64,000 nt of DNA, taken from positions 10,181-74,180 of the forward strand of contig CAVSND010000008.1 in assembly GCA_963729215.1 (NCBI GenBank), written 5' to 3'. How positions within the stretch are numbered: the first letter of the stretch is position 1; every line of letters begins with the position of its first letter. Of the stretch, positions 58,106 through 64,000 are shown one piece after another. The notes under the pieces are model-generated. The model saw only the letters and a list, made by a program, of their open reading frames with translations, did no database searches and was not told the origin of the DNA. The DNA is from CAVQJU01 sp963729215. Lineage in GTDB: Bacteria; Acidobacteriota; Vicinamibacteria; Vicinamibacterales; CAVVIG01. Both the position numbers and the translations under genes were made by a program.

Positions 58106-60511
58106 ATGGAGCCCTCGTTGGAAGTCTACGAAACCCTGCCGATCGTCCCGCTGCGCGACGTGGTCGTTTTCCCGCACATGATGATGCCGTTCGTCATCGG
58201 GCGGCCCTCCTCGACGCGCGCGCTCGAGCACGCGCTGCTCAAGGACAAGCGGATCTTCCTGGCCGCGCAGCACGACGCGTCGGTGGACGACCCGCGCCCC
58301 GAAGACATCTACACGATGGGGTGCGTGGCCAACGTCGTCCAGAGCCTGAAGCTGCCCGGACGGCAACATCAAGGTGCTGGTCGAAGGCGTCGATCGCGCC
58401 CGCGCGGTCGAGTGGAAGGAAGACAAGGGCTTCTACCGCGTGGTCGTCAAGGTGCTGCCGAAGCAGCGCGAGGCGAGCAGCGAAGCCGAAAGCACGATGA
58501 GCCGCGTCGTGTCGCTGTTCGAGCAGTACGTGAAGCTGTCGAACAACCTGCACTACGACGCGATGATTGCCGCGGTCCGCGTGGACGACCCGGGCAAGCT
58601 CGCCGACACGATCGCCGCGCACCTCGTGGTGGGCGTCGACGAAAAGCAGAACCTGCTCGAAATCATCTCGCCGCATCGAGCGGCTCAACCGCATCGCCGG
58701 CATTCTCGAAATCGAGGTCGACAAGCTCCAGGTCGATCGCCGCATCCAGTCTCGCGTCAAGAAGCAGATGGAGAAGGCGCAGAAGGAGTACTACCTCAAC
58801 GAGAAGATGAAGGCGATCCAGAAGGAACTGGGCCGCAAGGACGAAAAGGGCAACGAGGTGGACGATCTGAAGAAGAAGATCGAACAAGCCAAGATGCCCA
58901 AGGACGTCGAGGAAAAGGCCATCCAGGAGCTCAAGCGCCTGGAAGCGATGCCGCCGATGTCCGCCGAGGCGACCGTCTCGCGCAACTACCTCGACTGGCT
59001 GATCGCCGTGCCGTGGCACAAGAAGACGCGCGAAAGCCGCGACCTCAAGCGCGCCGAGGAGATCCTGCACGAGGATCACTACGGGCTCGACAAGCTCAAG
59101 GAGCGCATCCTCGAGTTCCTCGCCGTCCGCGCCCTGGTGAAGAAGCCGAAGGCGACCATCCTCACCTTCTCCGGACCTCCCGGAGTCGGCAAGACGTCGC
59201 TGGCCAAGTCGATCGCCCGCGCGATGAACCGCAAGTTCGTCCGCCTGTCGCTCGGCGGCGTGCGCGACGAAGCCGAAATCCGCGGCCACCGCCGCACCTA
59301 CATCGGCGCGTTCCCCGGCCAGATCATCCAGATGATGAAGAAGGCCGGGTCGATGAACCCGGTGTTCCTGCTGGACGAAGTGGACAAGATGTCGATGGAC
59401 TTCCGCGGCGATCCGTCGGCGGCGCTCCTCGAAGTGCTCGATCCGGAGCAGAACCACACGTTCCTCGATCACTACCTCGACGTCGAGTACGACCTGTCGC
59501 ACGTGATGTTCATCTGCACGGCGAACATCCTGCACACGATTCCGCAGGCGCTGCGCGACCGCATGGAGGTCCTGCAGCTCGCCGGCTACACCGAGCTCGA
59601 GAAGATCGAGATCGCGAAGAAGTTCCTGGCGCCCAAGGCCGTCGAAGGCGCCGGCCTGACGAAGGAGAACATCACCTTCGCCGACGAGGCGATCCAGACG
59701 ATCATCAGCCGCTACACGCGCGAAGCGGGCGTCCGCAACCTCGAGCGCGAAATCTCGTCCATCTGCCGCAAGGTCGCGCGCAAGGTCGTCGTCGAGGGCA
59801 AGACGTTCAGCGAGGAAATCACCGCTGAAAAGGTCACGCAGTACCTCGGCGTCCCGCGCTTCCGCAACACGATGGCCGAGGAGTCGAACGAAATCGGCAT
59901 CGCGACCGGCCTGGCGTGGACGGAGGTCGGCGGCGAGATTCTGGTGACCGAAGCGACGCTGATGTCCGGCAAGGGCCATCCTGACGCTCACCGGCAAGCT
60001 CGGCGACGTCATGCAGGAGTCGGCGCAGGCGGCCATGAGCTACGTGCGCTCGAAGGCCGAAGAGTTCGGCATCGCCAAGGACTTCAACAAGCGGACCGAC
60101 GTCCACGTGCACGTCCCCGAAGGCGCCATCCCGAAGGACGGTCCGTCGGCCGGCATCACGCTCGCGACCGCGCTCGTCTCGGCGCTCGCGCGCGTGCCGG
60201 TCAGGAAAGACGTCGCGATGACGGGCGAGATCACGCTGCGCGGCAAGGTGCTGCCGATCGGCGGCGTGAAGGAGAAAGTGCTCGCCGCGCACCGCGCCGG
60301 CCTGAAGACGATCATCCTGCCGAAGGACAACGAGAAGGATCTGGCCGACATTCCCAAGAACGTTCTGGACACGCTCGACGTCTATCTGGTCCAGACGATG
60401 GACGAGGTCTTGAAGATCGCGCTGGCGGAACCGCTGGCTGGCCGCCTCCCGGCCGAGGCGCAGGCGGAACCGGTCGACAGCGCCGTCGTCGACGACACCA
60501 TTACCCACTGA
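58106..60511 (+). CDS. lon: ATP-dependent protease La, three frameshifts
   Basis: The product has about 801 residues from ATG 58106 (MEPSLEVYETLPIVPLRDVV). Order: LAN substrate-binding domain, coiled-coil middle, AAA+ with Walker A GPPGVGKTSLAKSIA and Walker B PVFLLDEVDKM, then the protease domain with DGPSAGITLATALVSAL (Ser) and HRAGLKTIILP (Lys). Three single-base insertions break the frame: near 58360 (extra G where LPDGNIKV is expected), 58675 (extra C before IERLNRI) and 59985 (extra C in GKGILTLTGKL). Restoring them gives a full-length protein. Soluble protein-quality-control protease. Confidence 0.92.
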
Positions 60512-60517
60512 GAATGA

Positions 60518-60554
60518 AGGCAGGCAGGCGGGAAGGCAGGAGAGGCAGGAAGGA
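60518..60554 (+). repeat. AGGCAGG-rich low-complexity tract
   Basis: AGGCAGG units recur at 60518-60528 (overlapping pair), 60534-60540 and 60543-60549. The tract lies just after the lon stop codon and before engB. The complementary CCTGCCTGCCC runs up to the truA start (about 7427-7437). It is probably a simple intergenic repeat without known role. Confidence 0.5.
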
Positions 60555-60595
60555 ACACCAGTCCTGCCCGTCCTGGCCGTCCAGCCTCCAGCCCT

Positions 60596-61190
60596 GTGAA
60601 GATCGAGGCCAGCTTTCTTCGCAGCGCCGCGAGCGCAAGCGATCTGCCGCGCGACGGGCTGGCCAGCAGTCGCGCTGGTGGGGCGATCGAACGTCGGCAA
60701 ATCGAGCCTGATCAACGCGCTCGTCCGCGCAGCGGTCGCGCGGACGAGCGGCGGCGCCGGGCAAGACGCGGCTGGCGAACATCTATCGCGTCGCGCGCGG
60801 GCATGCCGCGGCGATCTACGTGATTCGACCTGCCGGGGTACGGCTTTGCCCGGCGGGAACGCCGGGTCGACGAGATCGGCAGGGTCTGGCCGGGAGCAGA
60901 CGGCGTTCGACACGATGGCCCGGCCGGTGCTCGCGCCCAGGAGTCGGCGGCGCTGCTGCTGGTGGACGCGCAGGCACCCGGGCCTCGACGAACGACACGG
61001 AAGGCCTGGGCAATGGTTGCAGGCGGACGTCGGGCGGACCGGCGGTCGTGGCGACGAAAATCGACAAACTCACGCGCGGCGAACGGATCCGCGCGATGGG
61101 GCAACTCGAATCCGTGTTTGAAGATCCCGTGCTGCCGGTCTCGGCCGTCACGGGCGAAGGATTGGACGAACTGTGGAAACTGATAGACAA
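60596..61190 (+). CDS. engB: Ribosome biogenesis GTP-binding protein YsxC/EngB, heavily frameshifted
   Basis: GTG 60596 gives VKIEASFLRSAASASDLPRD. After a shift near 60670 the P-loop follows: GRSNVGKSSLINALVR (G1). Later parts, in changing frames, include the LLLVDARHPG-type segment, WLQADVGRTGGP, VVATKIDKLTRGER (NKxD-like G4 as TKID) and VLPVSAVTGEGLDELWKLID (G5). Family length is about 200 residues, which fits 60596 to roughly 61190. At least five indels make this the worst-affected gene, but motif order is that of a single EngB. It acts in 50S assembly. Confidence 0.75.
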
Positions 61191-62592
61191 CCTGGTGAAC
61201 AGGCCCCGGCCCAACAGCAGCAGCCCCAGCAGGGCGCGCAAGCAACCGCGGCCGGCAAAGGCAACGGCGGCAACGGCGCGGGCCGCCGGAAAAGACGACA
61301 AGGCCGCGGCGCCGCCGGAAAAGATAGAGCGCATCGATCTCGCGACGCTCAAGGACATGAGCGTCGGCGCGCTCACGAAGATCGCCAAGCAGCTCGACGT
61401 GCCGGGCGCGACCGGCATGCGCAAGCAGGAGCTGATCTTCGAGATCCTCAAGGCGCGGGCCGAGAAGAGCGGCCTCATCTTCTCGGAAGGCGTGCTCGAA
61501 GTGCTGCCCGACGGCTTCGGGTTCCTCCGCGCCCCCGACTACAACTACCTGCCCGGGCCCCGACGACATCTACGTCTCGCCGTCGCAGATCCGGAAGTTC
61601 GACCTGCACACCGGCGACACGGTGTCCGGGCCAGATCCGGCCGCCGAAGGACGGCGAGCGGTACTTCGCGCTGATCAAGGTCGAGGCGGTCAACTTCGAG
61701 CCGCCCGAACGCGCGCGCGAGAAGGTGTTCTTCGAGAACCTGACGCCGCTCTATCCGCAGAACCGCATCTCGCTCGAAACCGACGGCGAGAACCTGTCGG
61801 CCCGCGTGCTGGATCTGATGGTGCCCGATCGGCAAGGGCCAGCGCGGCCTCATCGTCGCGCCGCCGCGCACCGGCAAGACGATGCTGCTGCAGAACATCG
61901 CCAACAGCATCACGCACAACCACCCCGAGGTGTACCTGATCGTCCTGCTCATCGACGAGCGGCCCGAGGAAGTCACCGACATGCAGCGCTCCGTGCGCGG
62001 CGAGGTCATCTCGTCCACGTTCGACGAGCCGGCGCAGCGCCACGTGCAGGTCGCCGAGATGGTGATCGAAAAGGCCAAGCGCCTCGTCGAGCACAAGAAG
62101 GACGTCGTCATCCTGCTCGACTCGATCACGAGGCTCGCGCGCGCCTACAACACCATCGTGCCGCCGTCGGGCAAGATTCTGTCCGGCGGCGTGGACAGCA
62201 ACGCGCTGCAGCGGCCGAAGCGCTTCTTCGGCGCGGCGAGAAACATCGAAGAAGGCGGATCGCTGACGATCATCTCGACGGCGCTCGTCGACACGGGCTC
62301 GCGCATGGACGAAGTGATCTTCGAAGAGTTCAAGGGCACCGGCAACCTCGAGATTCATCTCGACCGCAAGCTCACCGACCGCCGCGTGTTCCCGTCGATC
62401 GACATCCAGAAGAGCGGCACGCGCAAGGAAGAGCTCCTCATCCCGAAAGAAGATCTCAACCGCGTGTGGGTGCTCCGGAAGGTGCTGACTCCCCTGTCGC
62501 CGGTCGAGGCGATGGAGCTGCTGCTGTCCAAGATGTCGAAGACGAAGACGAACCAGGACTTCCTCGCGTCGATGTCGAACGGCAAAGGATAG
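61173..62592 (+). CDS. rho: Transcription termination factor Rho, frameshifted
   Basis: A Gln/Gly/Arg-rich N-terminal extension (ETDRQPGEQAPAQQQQPQQG) from about GTG 61173 overlaps the engB end. Then come the Rho N-terminal domain (IDLATLKDMSVGALTKIAKQL), the cold-shock RNA-binding domain (VLEVLPDGFGFLRAPDYNYL), and the ATPase domain with P-loop APPRTGKTMLLQNIA, Q-loop and R-loop (SLTIISTALVDTGSRMDEV). Single extra bases near 61300, 61560, 61630 and 61830 (for example VPIGKGQRG) break the frame and are best read as errors. It terminates untranslated transcripts. Confidence 0.9.
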
Positions 62593-62651
62593 GTTCGCGA
62601 GGGCCGTTCAGGGCCGACGAGTCCGCAGGCGACGTTCGACGAGTTCGCTCA

Positions 62652-63630
62652 GTGCGCGACGCGGCGGTTCGGACGGACCGGCTGGCAGGTGTCCGAAGTC
62701 GGCTACGGCATGTGGGGCATGGGTGGCTGGACGGGATCCGACGATGACGAGTCGCTCGGCGTCGCTGCATCGCGCCATCGAGCTCGGCTGCACGTTCTTC
62801 GACACCGCCTGGGTCTACGGTCAGGGCCGCAGCGAGAAACTCCTCGGACAGACGATTCGCTCGCACCCCGGAGCGCCGCATCGTCGTCGCGACCAAGATC
62901 CCGCCGAAGAACATGCGGTGGCCGGCGACGCGCCGACTACACGGTCCACGAGACGTATCCGCCCGATCACATCCGCGAATACACCGAGAAGAGCCTCGAG
63001 AACCTCGGCGTCGACGTCGATCGATCTGCAGCAGTTCCACGTGTGGAACGACGCGTGGGCCGACGACGACGGGTGGAAGCGGGCGATCGACGACCTGCGG
63101 ACCGCCGGCCTCGTGCGCGCGGTCGGCATCAGCATCAATCGCTGGGAGCCGGCCAACGTCATCCGCGCGCTCGACACGGGCCTCATCGACAGCGTGCAGG
63201 TCGTCTACAACATCTTCGACCAGGCGCCCGAGGACGAGCTGTTCCCGTACTGCGAGGCCACGGCATCGCCGTCATCGCGCGCGTGCCGTTCGACGAGGGC
63301 AGCCTGACGGGCACGCTCACGGCGAGCTCGCGCTGGCCGGAGGGCGATTACCGGAACCTGTATTTCACGCCGGACAATCTGCCGGAGACGCTCCAGCGAG
63401 TGGAGCGGCTGCGACCCGCTCGTGCCAGAAGGGATGGACCTGCCCGAACTGGCGCTCCGTTTCATCCTGGAGCACCCGGCCGTGAGCACCGTCATCCCGG
63501 GCATGCGGCGGCTGCGGCACGTGGAACGCAACCTGGCGGCCAGCGACGGCGAGCCACTGTCCCACGCCTCCGGGACGCGCTGCGCCAGCACCGCTGGGAC
63601 CGCGGGACGGTCATTCCGTTCTCGCCGTAG
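62652..63630 (+). CDS. Aldo/keto reductase, heavily frameshifted
   Basis: The product has about 325 residues. Start near GTG 62652: RRFGRTGWQVSEVGYGMWGMGGW. Further parts are HRAIELGCTFFDTAWVYGQG with the catalytic Asp and Tyr, KIPPKNMRW-like Lys region, IDLQQFHVWNDAW (catalytic His region), VRAVGISINRWEPANVIRAL, VVYNIFDQAPEDELFPYC, VIARVPFDEGSLTGTLT and VSTVIPGMRRLRHVERNL. At least seven frame changes. It matches the YeaE/Tas-like AKR family that uses NADPH to reduce carbonyls; substrate is unknown. Confidence 0.75.
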
Positions 63631-63648
63631 TCCCGTGGGGCCGGGTGT

Positions 63649-63654
63649 TATAAT
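63649..63654 (+). promoter_or_regulatory. -10 box for rpmE
   Basis: A perfect TATAAT lies 41 bases upstream of the rpmE GTG. No clear -35 hexamer is seen 16-18 bases before it, where the aldo/keto reductase gene ends. Confidence 0.5.
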
Positions 63655-63695
63655 CGGGGTTTCGCCAGAGACCCCAAGGGACGAAGGAGCACGCC

Positions 63696-63962
63696 GTGAA
63701 GGAAGGCATCCACCCGAAATACCACGCCGTTGACGTCCGCTGCGCGTGCGGCGCCACGTGGAAGACCCGTTCGACCAAGCCCGAACTGCACCTGGAAATC
63801 TGCTCGAGCTGCCACCCGTTCTTCACGGGCAAGCAGAAGCTGCTCGATACCGAAGGCCGCGTCGAGCGGTTCACGAAGAAGTTCGGCGCGCAGACGTCTG
63901 AAAGCCGCAAAAAGGCGGCGGCGGCAAGCAAGGCCAAGAAGCCCGCGGCGGCCGCCCGCTAG
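63696..63962 (+). CDS. rpmE: 50S ribosomal protein L31
   Basis: The 88-residue intact protein starts at GTG 63696, with AAGGAG seven bases upstream. MKEGIHPKYHAVDVRCACG begins the L31 family, with zinc-binding Cys16, Cys18, Cys36 and Cys39 (the C+ type of L31), then HPFFTGKQKLLDTEGRVERF. The tail is Ala/Lys-rich (about residues 70-88), a common extension. Part of the large ribosomal subunit and a zinc store. Confidence 0.95.
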   Translation: MKEGIHPKYHAVDVRCACGATWKTRSTKPELHLEICSSCHPFFTGKQKLLDTEGRVERFTKKFGAQTSESRKKAAAASKAKKPAAAAR

Positions 63963-64000
63963 CAGTCATTCAGCAGTTCGCCCACGCCTCCCGCCTCGCC

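Overview
The window is a GC-rich bacterial chromosome segment. The housekeeping block tig-clpP-clpX-lon-engB-rho, the DUF4159 and DUF3810 proteins, the REP-like 3' elements and the type of polysaccharide locus point to an Acidobacteriota (Vicinamibacteria-like) genome. That placement is inference from gene content, not a database result.

Layout. 0-9.3 kb: two secreted esterase-like genes, a DUF4159 protein, a degenerate receiver domain, an archaeal-type ornithine cyclodeaminase-family gene overlapping a FHA-GAF-PP2C phosphatase, truA and a DUF3810 metalloprotease-like membrane protein. 9.6-13.8 kb (+): start of a polysaccharide locus, with a secreted small protein, a Wzc-type BY-kinase and an O-antigen ligase/polymerase. 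13.9-49.5 kb (-): about 35 kb of genes in one direction, most of them overlapping by 1-4 bases. In transcription order these are wza, an asparagine synthetase, Wzm/Wzt, many glycosyltransferases and methyltransferases, a polysaccharide deacetylase, Wzy, a carbamoyltransferase, a GDP-fucose-synthase-like epimerase and the initiating sugar transferase. The same run then continues without a break into a FAD reductase and a lasso-peptide cluster. 49.5-52.4 kb: a degenerate NtrC-like regulator, a small membrane protein and an ECF sigma/anti-sigma pair. 52.5-54.6 kb: a GT39-like membrane protein and zinc-ribbon ORFs. 54.7-64 kb (+): tRNA-Leu(UAG), tig, clpP, clpX, lon, engB, rho, an aldo/keto reductase and rpmE.

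The most interesting system is the lasso-peptide cluster at 13.9-21.4 kb. Transcription order is B2 (transglutaminase-like protease), B1 (PqqD-like leader binder), C (asparagine-synthetase-like cyclase lacking the glutaminase Cys2), A (a 54-residue precursor I reconstructed at 18573-18737), a PRMT-like methyltransferase with a PqqD-like tail, an HPr-kinase-like kinase, a GT-C membrane protein and a nucleotidyltransferase. The predicted core is GTTGSISDGGTGIFQ, with a Gly1-Asp8 ring and the conserved leader Thr at -2. The precursor gene is small and starts at GTG, so automated annotation could easily miss it.

Caveat on sequence quality. Many genes, including essential ones (tig, lon, engB, rho), are broken by single-base indels next to short G/C runs, and the reading frame resumes immediately in register with the family. 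I treat these as sequencing or assembly errors, not as pseudogenes. Coordinates of such genes span the whole reconstructed gene, and starts and ends carry uncertainty where noted.
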